64,000 bases of DNA, from contig OZ218952.1 in NCBI GenBank assembly GCA_965112735.1, positions 4,340,001 through 4,404,000 on the forward strand, in the 5' to 3' direction. How positions within the stretch are numbered: position 1 is the stretch's first letter; every line of letters starts with the position of its first letter. Under the pieces are notes generated by a model that saw only the letters and a list, made by a program, of their open reading frames with translations, was not told the origin of the DNA and did no database searches. The position numbers were made by a program, and so were the translations under genes. The stretch comes from Phaeosaccion multiseriatum (taxonomy: Eukaryota > Ochrophyta, other classes). Shown piece by piece: positions 1 to 11,615 of the stretch.

Positions 1-599
1 AGGGTATCGACGCTCTTGACAACTTGCACTACGGGCAGGTAAGAACGAGAAGAACTGCCAATCGCGCGTTTACCCCCCCCCCCCCCCCCAAAAACTGAGA
101 GCAAGTGGGGGCGGGACTGGATTTGATAGAGCAACCCGTTCTTCCCCCTCTTTAGTTCCTCTTTGGTGCGTGCTTCTGATGCTCTGTACCTGAGAAAGCT
201 GCCTCCTCCTCCTTGTTGTCTCTCTCCCTTTCTTTTACTCTTAGCTCTCTTTCTTGCTCTGTCTCTGTGGCACTCTCTTTCTCTCTCTCTGTCCCGCTCT
301 GTCCGCCCTCTCTCTCTCTTGTACTGTCTCTCTTTCTTGCTCTATCTCCGTCGCACCCTCTTTCACCCTCTTTCTCTCTCTCTCTCTCTCTCCTATGGCG
401 CCTCATGCAGGTGGATCCTTTGCTCGCTGGAGAAGCCGCAGCGATGGTGGACAAGTTCTTCGGCGAAGACTATGGGGGTGAAGAGCAGGAGGCGGAGGAG
501 CAGGGGGGCACGCCCTTTCCTGACGCTGCTGCTGCCGCGCCAGGCAGAGGCATGGGGAGGGGAAGGCAGATCAATCAACCTGCGTGGATGAAGGGATAA
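1..599 (+). CDS. 3' end of a gene for an unidentified Gly/Arg-rich-tailed protein (partial)
   Basis: Two terminal exons are visible, 1-38 and 411-599. The first ends CAG|GTAAGA and the second follows a pyrimidine-rich CT tract ending GCAG; the join is phase 0 and open. The encoded tail runs from GIDALDNLHYGQ into VDPLLAGEAAAMVDKFFGED, then an acidic Glu-rich stretch, an Ala run, and a GRGMGRGRQINQPAWMKG terminus. RG-rich tails ending in a PAWM-type motif occur in several RNA-binding and splicing proteins, so an RNA-related role is possible, but that is inference and no catalytic or RNA-binding domain lies inside the window. The 372-bp intron is mostly a CT-rich simple sequence plus a poly-C run at 70-88. 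The 5' part lies outside the window. Confidence 0.55.
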
Positions 600-1479
600 A
601 GGATGACTGTCCTCTAAGGTTATGTGTACATAATTTCGTCTTTTTTGAAGGTGGCCTTGCTTTCAGTATAGTATTCTACGCCTTGTCTCGAGAGGGCCGA
701 GCAAAGTGTGTAGGTAGGGACGGACTGTATTGCGCTCTGCGAAAGAGCGTGCTTGTGAATAAGAGTATATATAGTTTTGTTTTGATGGGCACGCCATGTC
801 TTCCTCCCCACCCTTTTCGAGTGAGGACGTCGTCTCTCCTCTGCGCCCACATAAAGACACGTACTCGAGTACTCAGTGACGCGATCTTCTCTACCCGCTT
901 CACGCCACTGCTCACTCCACTCCATTGTTCTATCCTACCTGCCCCTTGATCCTTCGCCCCCCTCTATACAGTATCGAGACACTGCTATACAAATTTAAAA
1001 CTAAACAAGGCCCCCTTATCAACGAAAGACCACGTGAGTGTATCTTCCTCGGCCGCCTCTCGTTCAGCTATACCAATGTCAATAAGTGTTCGCTGCTGCC
1101 GGTCCGCGGAGACTGCCACATTTTTCTTGCCTTGCCATTCTTCGGCCGCGCGGTGCTGCGTGAGCCCAGCAACTCTGTCAAGCTCCTACTGCTTGTGGTA
1201 GGCATCTGCGAGCGAGGATGTGAGCAGCAGCGAGAGCAGGCAGGAGCGAGCGTGTAAGCACAAGTTCGAGCTGCAGAGTGCATTCAAGGCATGCCGGACA
1301 AGGTTACAGTGTGCGCCCGCCATAATCAGTAATCAGGCCGACTGGCGCCGGTCATAATCAGTAGTCAGGGCGGCTGGCGCCGGCCATAATCAGTATAATC
1401 AGGCCGGCTGGCGCCGGCCGTAGGGCGCCCGTATATGACGTAGGGCTGAAAGGCAGTGATCCCCCCTCCGCCGCCAAAG
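600..1479. other. convergent intergenic region
   Basis: Shared 3' space between the left-edge gene (+) and the plastid-protein gene (-). I see no convincing coding exon on either strand. It contains the 32-bp tandem repeat at 1321-1418. Confidence 0.6.
1321..1418. repeat. three-copy 32-34 bp tandem repeat
   Basis: Three adjacent units (1321-1352, 1353-1384, 1385-1418) each start with cataatcagt and end with a GC-rich ggcgccgg block. They differ by a few substitutions and a 2-bp insertion in the third. Each unit contains a palindromic ggcgcc core. The repeat lies just past the stop codon of the minus-strand gene, so it falls in its 3' UTR or flank. Confidence 0.85.
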
Positions 1480-1891
1480 CTACGACTCACCGTACTTCTT
1501 CCTACGGCGGCTCCTCCATCCCTGCTTGTCGTCGTACTGGCGGTTGTACGTGATGCGTGCCGTCGCCTCACCTCCAGCCTTGTCTGTGCTAGGGACGGGG
1601 CCTCCAAAGGCGTACGCAATTACCTCTACCCAGTCGTTAAGGGAGTACTTCTCGGAGGAGCCCGTGCTCTCGCTCGCTGCTGGCGTCTTGGCCTCAGTCA
1701 CGGCAACAGTGGGCTTGGGCTCCGCGGCAGCCGCAGCGGGATCGACGAGGCGCATCATCTAAGGGCGGCGGAGGCGGAGGAGGAGGGGGAGAAGATAAAG
1801 ATACATGAGCGTGTGAATTGAAGACACGAGAGATGATGCGAGACAGCCGCTCTCTCGGCAAAAGCTATGAGGGACCGCAGGCAAGCGGGAG

Positions 1892-1927
<36 letters not shown>

Positions 1928-2452
1928 GCCGCTGCAGAAAGAGCCGCCGCAGCACAGGAGTCTTACCTCCATGCGCAATTTGCGAACGGCGATCAGATCC
2001 TCCTCGATCTCCTCCTCCCGATTCTTCAAACCGAGGAGCAGCTCGTTGACCTTGTCCACGGAGCACTCCCCCCCCAGGCAGATGTTGGCGAGCTCCAAGA
2101 TCTCCTCGTTGGCCTTAGATGAGGAGGGAAGACAAAGATTTTCTGAAGATTTTAGGGCCTCGGAACGGGGGAGGGGGGGGAGTGATAACTTCAACCGCCG
2201 CCGCCCTCTATAGTCATTCTCGGGGCAGTACAATCAACCCCTCCCCACAGCCCCCGCGACCTCCGCTGAGCCAAAGCACCCCTACCCGCCAGCTAGACCC
2301 CATCCTAGATCCACCCTCACCGCTTGAAGCGCCTGCCCCGAACGCTGTGGTCGGGGAGTTGTTCGCTGGCTGAGCGCGACGGGGCCGACGGGAACAACGA
2401 ACGCCGTGGCGGCGGCGCACAGGCCCAGGAGCAGCAGCAGCGTCGCCTTCAT
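1480..2452 (-). CDS. plastid-targeted protein of unknown function
   Basis: Three exons on the minus strand (2321-2452, 1967-2113, 1480-1758), all joined in phase 0 at GTGAGG...AAG and GTAAGA...TAG borders, give 185 residues. The N-terminus MKATLLLLLGLCAAATAF is a signal peptide ending in an A-T-A-F motif. A Phe at this position is the hallmark of bipartite plastid precursors in algae with secondary red plastids, so import into the plastid stroma is expected. The mature part has an amphipathic Glu/Lys-rich helix with two Cys (ANICLGGECSVDKVNELL), an Ala/Pro/Glu linker and a basic C-terminus. I do not recognise the family. The last codons read GGTGAGTCGTAG, which also resembles a donor, so a further downstream exon cannot be excluded. 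Confidence 0.7.
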
Positions 2453-3497
2453 AGTCTTGATCTGTTGTCTTGTCTATGCTTGCAAAGATGGGTGTGTTTG
2501 TTTTGTTTGTGGAGAGAAAGAGATTGAAGTTTAGGAAAAAGGGGGGGTTTCCGGTCCTACACTTTTGGGCCCCAGCTGTTCATTGTCCACGACGGCCCAA
2601 CTATCTACGCCCAGGCGTGCTATCTGCTATCGGCTGGGAGAATGTGGTCGATAGCACGTCAGGGGTCGAAGTCTGGCTGCGGCCAGGAGCCTGAAGCCAG
2701 GAGGGGCCTACCGCCCAGAAGCCAGAAGTCGGAGAAACCTCGCCTTCGCCTGGGGCCCATGTCCAGTTTCCTTATCAGCGCTCCCCTCGTTCACTCTCTG
2801 ATGCGACAGCCATCAATCCAGAAAGGAGCTCCACCCATCCACTCACGCACCCATCCACTCACGTACCCACCCACTACCCTCCCACCGCACTGCACTCACT
2901 CACATACCCACCCACCCACTCATGCACCCACTCGCTCCCGTGTCAAATGTCAAATCATCATCATCATACACATTATCACCCACTCCACATCCGTAAGAGT
3001 ACTCACTTCTTCCCTCCCCCCTCCCTTCCACCCCAAACTACTTGTTTAGCCCCTCTCTCGGCCCCATGCACGCCTAGCGGCCTGGTAGGCCAATTGCCCG
3101 CCCTAGCGAGGCCTAGCCTATTTATATGCCGCCGCCTAGGGCAGACGCCAGCCAACTAGGCGGACGGGGGGAGTGCCCAGAGTGCAAAGAGTTGTCAGTT
3201 TAGTAAAAAAAAAAAAAAAAAAAAAAAAATGTAGACGGGCGTCACCTTCTTGAAGAGGCGTCACCTTCTTGAAGTGTTCCCGAGGCAATTTGAAGTTGAC
3301 CAGGCATGTGCCACCCCTTTAGTTACCCATCCCAGCAGGCTGCTTTTTTTTTTTTTTTTTTTTGTGTTTCCAACTCCTTTTCGACGACACCCTGCTTCAA
3401 GTGACTGGGTTTGCTGCCACTGAGGCTATTCAGAGAACGAAGACGCTACGAAAGACGACCCTCCACTGGGGGAACCATCCATCACAGGCGGTGGGGG
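2453..3497. promoter_or_regulatory. divergent intergenic region
   Basis: Lies between the start codons of the minus-strand plastid-protein gene and the plus-strand kelch gene, so it should hold both promoters. It contains CCACTCAC-type simple repeats (about 2835-2935), a 25-bp poly-A run (3205-3229), a 20-bp poly-T run (3344-3363) and a short direct repeat of gtcaccttcttgaag (about 3240-3275). No TATA element stands out. Confidence 0.45.
3205..3229. repeat. poly-A homopolymer run
   Basis: 25 consecutive A on the plus strand, with a 20-base T run about 115 bp downstream (3344-3363). Both lie in the presumed divergent promoter and could exclude nucleosomes there; that is inference. Confidence 0.9.
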
Positions 3498-5340
3498 ATG
3501 TTTCGGAGGAGTGGAGGTCGCGGTGCTCATAGACGAGCCAGGGGGAGCACACCCATGGTGGAGCTGTATCCCGAGAACGGACAGGACGTGACCTCAGCGG
3601 GTAAGCACGCCATTCATCACACCCGACACTTGCGTAGTGAAAGAGTCCGTTCTCTATGGTCCGAGAATACGCCGCTTCGAGTCAGTTAGCCGACAGATTC
3701 TGTGGCTTCGGAACTCTCCTCACCCCCCCCTTCCCTCTCCTCTTTGCCTCCTCTGGCTTGCTTGCTTGCTTGCTTGCGTGTGTGTCCCCTGCACTCGCTC
3801 CACAGGCATGCTCTCGTGTCCAAACCAGACTGAGGAAGAGGCGCATTTGCACCGGGCTGCCGCTCCACGGGGGGGCAGGAGCGACAGCTTGGCAGAACTC
3901 TACTGCGTGGAAGGCAAGCCGCAACGGGTGTCGCCGAGCCTGCACCGCTGGATGGAGGTTGACAGCGGGGACCTGCAAGTGAGTCAGCTGGCGCGCAGCG
4001 GCCAGACCATCTGCGTAGCTGGGAGCCAAGCGATCATGGTGGGGGGCTGCGGGTCCAGGGGCTGCCTGTCGGACATGCACTCTCTCGATCTCAACACACT
4101 ACGGTGGAGGCAGCTCGACCCGCGCAATGCATCCTCCTCACCCACCGAGGCACCCTCGGCGAGAACATGTCACGCCATGAGCAGCGACGACCGGCACTTG
4201 TACCTCTCTGGAGGCGCTAGTGACGACCCGGACGATCTCCAGGCCGATCTGTGGCAGTACGATATCCGCACCCGCGTCTGGCAGAGGCTATTCAAGGCAG
4301 AGAAGGAGGAGGAGCGGGGAAGGCGGGGAGGGAGGGAGGGGGACCAGCAAGAGCAGCAGCGCATTGGCACGTACGCCTGCTCTCGCATCGGCCACACCAT
4401 GCTTCACACGAGCAGCAGCATCGCAGGAGCAGGAGGAGGAGGAAGAAGAAGAAGGGAAGGTACCAGCAGCAAGGGCTGCCTAGTTTTCTTTGGCGGGAGT
4501 ACGGGGTTCGAGTACTTCAATGAGGTGATAGTTTTCGACTTGGAGTCGCAAAGGTTCACACTCCTTCCCACTACGGGCACCAAACCCAGCCCGCGCTACA
4601 AGCAACAGGCCCTCATCGAGAGCGGCCGCAATTTTATAGTCCTTGGAGGGGGCGCGTTTGAACCTACGGAGGGCGCCATGCAGGTCTTTTCCTTGGATCT
4701 TGTCACACTGGAGTGGAGTGTCTTGAGCTGCAGCGGCACCAAGCCCCCGGAGCGGACGGCGCACAGCATCGCCTTCGACCCACAGTCCCGCCGGGTCTTC
4801 GTGACGGGCGGCTTCTCACGCGAGATGCGGCTGGATCGGCACTGCTACGCGTTGAAGCTGGACTCGAGAGAGTGGGTGGAGCTAGGCGCCGCAGCAGAGA
4901 GGGGGGAGAGTGGTGGTGGTGTTGGAGGGGATGGTGGTGCGGGGGGGAGGAGGAAGGAGGCCTCTAGTGGTGAGAAGGAGCTGGACAAGGCATTTCCTCC
5001 AGCCCGCTCCTTCCACTCCTCCTTCTTCTTCCGAGGGCGCCTCTTTCTGGTGGGCGGGTCCAACGGCATCGAAAAGCTGGGGGACATTTGGAACTTTCGG
5101 CTCAAGGAGAATATCCCCACCTTGGCCGCTCTGGCTGCGAGGGTGCTGTTTGCTGGTGACCCCTCCGGCCGGGAGGGGACTGGGAAGGGTGGGAAGGGTG
5201 GGAAGGATGGAAAGAGTGGGAAGGGTGATAAGGATGGGAAGCGGGCGGCCCTGATCAGGGAGGGGCTGCTGCAGCGGTTGCCTCGCGAAGTGAGCGACGC
5301 GGTGAGGGGCATGAATGTGCTGGCGGACGCTCTCTTTTGA
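3498..5340 (+). CDS. kelch-repeat beta-propeller protein
   Basis: Exon 1 ends at 3600 (GCGG|GTAAGC) and exon 2 runs 3806-5340 after CCACAG. The join is phase 1 and rebuilds a Gly codon. In-frame ATGs lie at 3498 and 3555 (the latter has the better context, cacccATGG), giving 545 or 526 residues. Kelch blades are visible as GG-doublet plus Tyr/Trp patterns: IMVGGCGSRGCLSDMHSLDL, LYLSGGASDDPDDLQADLW, LVFFGGSTGFEYFNEVIVFD, FIVLGGGAFE, VFVTGGFSREM and LFLVGGSNGIEKLGDIWNF. They should fold into a six-bladed propeller serving as a protein-interaction scaffold. Low-complexity Gly/Glu/Lys inserts separate blades, and the tail after the last blade (LIREGLLQRLPREVSDAVRG) is helical. No BTB or catalytic domain is seen, so the partner and pathway are unknown. 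The intron contains a (CTTG)n run. Confidence 0.85.
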
Positions 5341-6023
5341 AGGAGACACACGGTAACGGTACAGCACACACGCACACATACAGAGAGAGAGAGAGGGCGC
5401 GTGCTTCACTGTGAACCGCTTGTGGTATAGGCTGTAGCAGATATGTAGGAGTAGTGGAAAGAGAGGGACGGAGTTTTTTTTTAGCACCGCTTTTTGGGGC
5501 GGTGATGACGATTGTTTGATTGCTTTGGGATTCAGCTTTCGCATTGACTCAAACACTAATGCACGAAATGTGCGTACTCACTCAATCGAGAGGGCACGGA
5601 GGGGGGGGGGGCGGGGCGGGGCGAAGGAGTAAGGGGAGTAAGCGAAGAAGGAAAGAAGAAGCGAGACGGGGGGGGGGGGGCGATAAGGAGGGGAGAGAAG
5701 ACAAAGCATAAGAGAACACAGGGGAGGGCCCATACCGGCAAATCTGTTGAACACGTAAATATGCTGAGCGGGGGGGGGAAGGGCAAGGGCAAATTTTTTT
5801 TTTTGTTCGTTATATATCTATCGTATCTATATATTCATTCATTTCCACAGCGAAACTTCCGTTGCCAGGACAAATAAACTTTTGGACAACATCCTACTTG
5901 AGAGCCAAACTCTTGTTTCGAAAGACGCAGGCGCACGGACGGTCTTTTTCAGGACATGTGTACGTGTGTGTGCGTGTGTGTGTGTGTGTGGGCGTGTGTG
6001 TAGCCCCCCCTCGTGATGGTTGG
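5341..6023. other. convergent intergenic region
   Basis: 3' flanks of the kelch gene (+) and the Ena-VASP-like gene (-). It holds G-rich homopolymer runs (about 5600-5690) and a (GT)n tract near 5960-6000. No gene is seen. Confidence 0.6.
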
Positions 6024-7571
6024 CTAGATGCCCAAATGCGCCATGATTTTGTCCAGCTTCTGCTCGATCCTGGCCATCTGATCAGAGCTGTACCCATTCG
6101 CACTCCCATTCGACACCACACCAGGGATGGCCGGTGGCCCCGAGGGGGGCAGCTTGGGTGGGCCGGCCCCGGGCAGGGGTGGTGGGGAAGAGGAAGAAGG
6201 AGTCCGTCGCTTTAACTTGGCCGCCAGATCTTCTCCCACCGACATGGAGCTGGCGGCTGCCTGCGGGATCACGGGAGACGCGGGCGGGGCTCCTCTGCTG
6301 GTGCTGCTGCTGCTGCTGCTGCTACTTCCCGCACCGCTTGTTCTCCTCGCCATGGCATTGGCCAATTCGCCCATCATCCCGCCACCCCCGCCGCCGACAG
6401 GTAACGGTGGAGGGGCACTGCTTGGTGCGCCCCCCCCCCCTCCTCCTCCTCCTCCACCGCCGCCGCCGCCGCTCTCGACAACGCCTCCTGCGCCCCTCAC
6501 ACCCGACTTATCGTTGGTGACGGCCTTCTTTAACGCCACTCCGTTCTGAATTCCGCTCAACAGAGCCATAGGAGGCGCGCCCCCCCCTCCCCCGCCGCCG
6601 AGCTTATGTATCGAGCCTCCTGCCATGTGCGGCAAGTACAAGAGGGAGAGAGAGGGACAGCAGAGAGAGAGAGAGGGACAGAGAGAGAGGACGACGGCGG
6701 GGGAGGGGGGCCGGGGGTTTTGGGGGAAAGATGAGATTTCTTCGAGCAGGGCTAAATCCTGAGATAAACAACCAACAACGCTGGAGGGGACACCTCCACA
6801 GACTCTCCCTCAGGCGGACCAGGAAGAGTCGCAGACCTTTGCCGAACTGTCCAAAGGGAAGGGGGGTCTCATTAAGGTTCAGTTCCCGAGCAGGCCCAAG
6901 GAAAGTCGGCTCGCAGGAAGACGATTGCTCCTCCTAGTTTTTGTAATCCGCCGTTCCACTCCACTACAGCGTTGGCATAAAACAGCGAACACTCTTCTTG
7001 TAACAAATGCTTGCCCTCGTCAGGACATTCGTCTCCTCGCCAGCAGCTTTCGCCCCCCCCCGGCCTCTTCGTTCCTCACACCCTAGGGGAGCGACTTCCC
7101 ATCGCTTCTTCACTGGGACATAAAACATTTCCATGGCAGCGCCATGGCTTCACACCGCCTTTCGTTCTCACATAGTCTACTCCCTCCCTTTCCCTGAAAA
7201 CTTTCTATTTCCCGGTGCGTCTTCAATCTCTTTATAACCCCTCCCCCCCCCCCAACTGGTCGGGCAATCAGCAGCAGCGGAAGCCATGCCACAAAATCAA
7301 ATCAATGCAGCCAATAACGGGACCTACAGCGCGTCAAGGAGCTTCCATCATCCCCTCTCTCGCCAAAGCAGCGCAGCATCGGGGGCAGCGACCGGGGCCC
7401 ACCACAGCCTCCCCGCTCTCTCCCTCACTCGCTGGGTTAACGTCTCCTGGCGCTCTCTCTGCCGTGTCCCACCTCAGGAATGACTCTACACCAAATCTTT
7501 CGCTGGCGACTCCGGACGTACCTCTATCTTCATCCCCCCCTTTCACCCGGCCACCCAAATCGACCCAGAAC

Positions 7572-7609
<38 letters not shown>

Positions 7610-7821
7610 CGCATACGTATAGTGGAGGAGACGGCGAGAGGGAAATCCCTACGTAGGAAGGAAAACATCTTTCACTCACCGCTCTTGGCCACTCCTGGCG
7701 GCTTGCTCTTGGGCATGGGGGGCACAGGGGGGCCCTTGTTCGGCAAGGGAGGGGGCGCGGCCGCAGGCATTGCTGGTCGGTCCCAAGTTGTCTCATTTCT
7801 GCCCGCGTGAAAGTAGTACGG
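6024..7821 (-). CDS. WW + WH2 proline-rich actin regulator, Ena/VASP-like (5' end unresolved)
   Basis: Two exons are secure: 7680-7821 and 6024-6619 (GTGAGT...GGCAG, phase 1). The first starts inside a WW domain (PYYFHAGRNETTWDRP), followed by PPPLP and PPVPPMP proline motifs. The second starts GGSIHKL and continues with poly-Gly, a WH2-like actin-monomer motif (MALLSGIQNGVALKKAV), a long Gly/Pro tract, a FAB-like MMGELANAMARR segment, a basic LAAKLKRR segment and a C-terminal coiled coil DQMARIEQKLDKIMAHLGI. This order (Pro-rich, WH2-like, F-actin-binding-like, short oligomerising coil) matches the C-terminal half of Ena/VASP proteins, which promote actin filament elongation. A WW domain apparently replaces EVH1. 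An upstream exon ending near 8587 (LGYNLAKSKV, GTGAGT donor, phase 0) fits the WW N-half but is tentative. Start codon not determined. Confidence 0.65.
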
Positions 7822-8664
7822 CTGCATGTGATGCGATGGCACAGACGGGAGGAGAGAGTGCGATGAGAGAGGGAGAGGGTGAGCGGGCAGATGGCAGATT
7901 GGATTACGATAAGGCAGAACGTTCTTACAGAACATTAGAGAAAAGGGGGAACGGGAACGGGAAATGGCCAAGCAGGGGAGCTCAGGACTGACTGAAGCCT
8001 CTCAAGAATTTTCAGCCCGTGGCGAATGAAAAGGCACCAGGCCTGGCCGAAGAGAGTGGGGATGAGGAAGGCAGGGGACGAGGAGTTTTCAGAGACGGAC
8101 GTGTTCCCCCCCAAAACCCCAGTTCGGTATTCTCCATTCCCCTGCTTCTCAACGCACCGTGCCGTTATCACTGAACTCCTCCCAGCCGGGGGGGAGGGCA
8201 TCGCCCATCCTAAGCGGTCCTGTTTATCTTCTAACTCCTCCGCCGTCTCGGCTCTTCCCCAAAAATGTTGCCCCGAACGTCTTTTTCCTCCCACCAGGAT
8301 TCCTCGCGTCCCAGCAACTGAGGGAAAGAACTTAAGCAGCTACTCGTGCGTGCAGGCAAGCAGCTAAATGGATTCGAAGAAAGACCGTGGTGTGCTTGAG
8401 AGGTGCAAAGTCATTTGTAAGAGAGAAAAGTCCAGCTCTAACAGATGGCGAGCGTCGTGGATCCAACACCTGCACTTACTGTTGCTTGTGATGGATATCA
8501 AAAAAATAATCCACCGGGGTATTGTTAGGAGATAAGGAGGAGATCAAGGAGGAGGGGCAAAGCACAGTGCCCTTACCGGAACTCACTACCTTTGATTTAG
8601 CTAAGTTGTACCCCAAGTGTAGGAGGAGGGTGAGAAGGGAAAAGGGGGGGCGGCGTGTTGAAAC

Positions 8665-10994
8665 ATGGGTAACAAACGGAGGCTGCCGTCGACAGCAGTG
8701 GCTGCTGCTGCTGCTGCTGCGGTGGCCCTCGCGAGATGTTCGTCATCCCTTGGATTGGTGGTGCACTCTCCTGTGGGGGCGAGACATTTTACAAATCAAG
8801 CCGCACCTCCACCACCGCAGCGCTTGAGCGGGAGAGGAAGTGGGGTTCAACGACGGGGAACGCGGAGGCAGCAGCAGCAGCGCGTGGTTGTGGACAGGGG
8901 AGGGGGGACTGCCACTGCGGTGAAGCGAGGGAGACAGTTCCGGTTTGCTCGCGAGGAGAGAGTGAAGCTGGCCAGAAGTTCGGGCCGGACGCGGCACGAG
9001 AAGGCAGTCCTGTTGGCTGTGGAGAAGAGCAGGGCAGATGGAAGAGCAGCAGGAGGAGGAGGAAGAGCACGGCGCGGGCACGAGCTGGGGGGTGCGGATC
9101 CCCTGACGCTCCAGCAGGAGTTCGAGCTCGGGTCCATGGTGCAGCGGATGCAGGTGCTGCTGAAGGTGAGAGAAGAGGTGGAAGACTCGCTCGACAGAGA
9201 GCCAACCATGCTGGAGTGGGCAGCGGCTGCAGATATCAGCCCCCGGGAAGTGGCGCAGTGCATCCGACGAGGTCGGCGAGCAGCCGAGGCGCTGGTGCTA
9301 CACAACATGAGGTTTGTCATAAAGCTGGCGTGGGACATGAAGAAGAATGGGTGGGAGATGAGTGTCTCGGACATGATACAAGAAGGAACGATGGGACTCA
9401 TCCGTGCGGTGGAGAAGTACGATCCGGATAGGTGCGTTTAGAGGCAGGAGTAAGGGGGGTGATGGTGGGGGGACAAGAAGGGAAGGGAGACGGGAAGGGA
9501 GACGATCAACACGTGCGCGGGCCTCTGCTCATGATGAACTTCCTTCCAACATATCACGCCTCGGTGCCCTCCCTGTGCTGCGTTGCTGCTCAGGGGATTT
9601 CGGTTGACCACATACGCGTCCGCCTGGATAAGACAATTCATCTCCAAAGCAACTATGAAGTCCGGGCGGTCTGTGCGGCTCCCAATGCACATTGAGCACG
9701 GGCTCCGGAAAGTCAACAAACTGAAGAGGGAGGTCGAGGCCGCCACCGGAGAGGAGCCCTCCATGGCGCAGGTGAGGAGAGAGGGGATGGGAGATGGGAG
9801 AGGGGGGGCAGGAGATGCCACGGGAGAAGAGCGAGTAGATAGAGCCACCCTTCGCGATGATGCCGTCTCATCTGCCCTGCCGTGGCATTCCTGCCCCGAC
9901 CTATACACTGCAGGTCGCGGAGCATCTATCCATCCCAAACGAGCGCCTCAGACGGTACCTTGTGGCAGACGTCACAAGTGTTGCTGTCAGCATGGACGCT
10001 GTATGGTCTCCCCAATCGGCGCTAGGCGGCGAGACGGGAGGAGAGGAGGAATGGGCCACTCCAGACAGTTGTCTGGAGAGAGATATGGAACGGTGAGTCA
10101 GTCATTGAGTTAGTGAGTGTCATGATGGGGTCAGTTCATTCCTGCAGCAAAGGTGTGGTGAGAAAGGGCGGCGGGGGGGGGGAGAGACGAGAAGAGACGA
10201 GAAGAGAGGCCGTTGCCTGATGCAACTGCTCCCTGCTACTGCTTGTCGTGCTGCTGCTTCTCTCTTTGGCATCTCTTGTGGATCCAATATTCCTTGTGCT
10301 AATTCCCCCTTCCCATGCCCCTTGTGGCGTGCAGATCGCTCGTGACGGACCGGCTGCGGCACGCCATCGTCTCCCTGAGCGAGAGGGAGCGTTGGGTCAT
10401 TGAGGCTCGCTTCGGCATCGCAGGAGGCCGCATCACGAATCTGCGGGTGAGTACGGGCAGGGATAATAATAAGGCAGTGAATCAGTGAGTGAGTGAGTGA
10501 GTGAGTGAGTGAGTGAGGGAGGGAGGGAGTGTGAAGCTAGTAAAGCAAGGTGTTCAGCCCAGTCAGTCAAGCAGAGCAAGGTGCGGACGGGGGAGGAGGG
10601 AGGGGAGGGAGAGCTTTGATCAGGCGCCTTGTTTGTTATCACCCCTCTCTTACACCCATCACCCACCTCCCTGTAACCCCCCCCTCCTCTCCTCCCTCCG
10701 CCTCCCCGTTGTCTCGTCTCGTCTCATTTCTCCCCTTCCTTCCTTCCTTCCTTCCTTTGCTTCCTGCTGCAGGAGACCGGACGAAAGCTCAATCTGAGTC
10801 ATACGCGAGTGCCCGCCATCGTTAACGGCGCACTCGAGTCTCTGAGGGCAGTGGTGGACACGGATGAGCAGATCAGTCGGGAGGCCCTTACCAGCCACCT
10901 GTTGGGAGGGGGTCCGGATGGAGAGGGGTCCGAGGGCACCATAGAGAGAGAAAATCGGCGGAGGGCCCCGGCCAAATTGACTCTGGCGTTCTGA
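8665..10994 (+). CDS. sigma-70 family RNA polymerase factor, probably plastid
   Basis: Five exons (8665-9431, 9594-9771, 9914-10092, 10335-10446, 10773-10994) join in frame to 485 residues. Region 2 is clear: ALVLHNMRFVIKLAWDMKK, DMIQEGTMGLIRAVEKYDPDR joined across the first intron to GFRLTTYASAWIRQFISKA (the -10 recognition helix). Region 3 follows (PMHIEHGLRKVNKLKREVE...EEPSMAQ|VAEHLSIPNERLRRYL). Region 4 has SLSERERWVIEARFGIAGG, then ETGRKLNLSHTRVPAIVNGALESLR. The N-terminus has an Ala-rich hydrophobic stretch (AVAAAAAAAVALA) followed by a basic, Gln/Arg-rich region, consistent with an organelle presequence but without an obvious A-x-A-F motif. Sigma factors confer promoter recognition on the bacterial-type plastid polymerase; that location is inferred. 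The usual R-V-R-Q-I of region 4.2 reads R-V-P-A-I here. Confidence 0.88.
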
Positions 10995-11505
10995 TAGAGA
11001 CAGAGAGAGAGGCGTGTGTGTTTGAGAGAGAGAGAGAGAGATTTGCGGAGAGTGGAGAGAGAGCTGTGCTGAGACAGAGGGAGAGAGAGAGAGAGAGGAA
11101 GAGGAGAGAGAGAGGGGCGGACGGAGCGAAGAGGTGTGTCGAGAGAGAGGGAGGTGTGTGCTGGGATGATGGGTTTGTTCACCACTTACGTGTGCGTGTG
11201 TGCGTGTGCGTGTGTGCGTGTGCGTGTGCGTGTGCGTGTGTGCGTGTGCGTGGTGAGAGGTTTCTCTCCTATCATGGACGCACTATAAGGGTGTCGCGTG
11301 CCGCCTGTGAAATGGTTTTTATTTTTTGGTCCATGAGCTAAGCAAGCTCGTACTGTATTGTACTCTTGTACATTTTAAAATCTTTAGTCATAATACAACT
11401 GAAGGGGAGGAGAAAAAAAATGCTGTGCTTGTTGCCACCCAGCAACAACGTCCTTCGCAAAACACTACGACTGCCCACAACTTCACCAGTGACTCAGCGG
11501 AAGTA

Positions 11506-11536
<31 letters not shown>

Positions 11537-11541
11537 GTCTG

Positions 11542-11572
<31 letters not shown>

Positions 11573-11583
11573 GTCTGTCTCTG

Positions 11584-11615
<32 letters not shown>

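Noticed and set aside
1321-1418. CRISPR-like array
   Set aside because: Units are directly adjacent without spacers, and the region is eukaryotic nuclear sequence.
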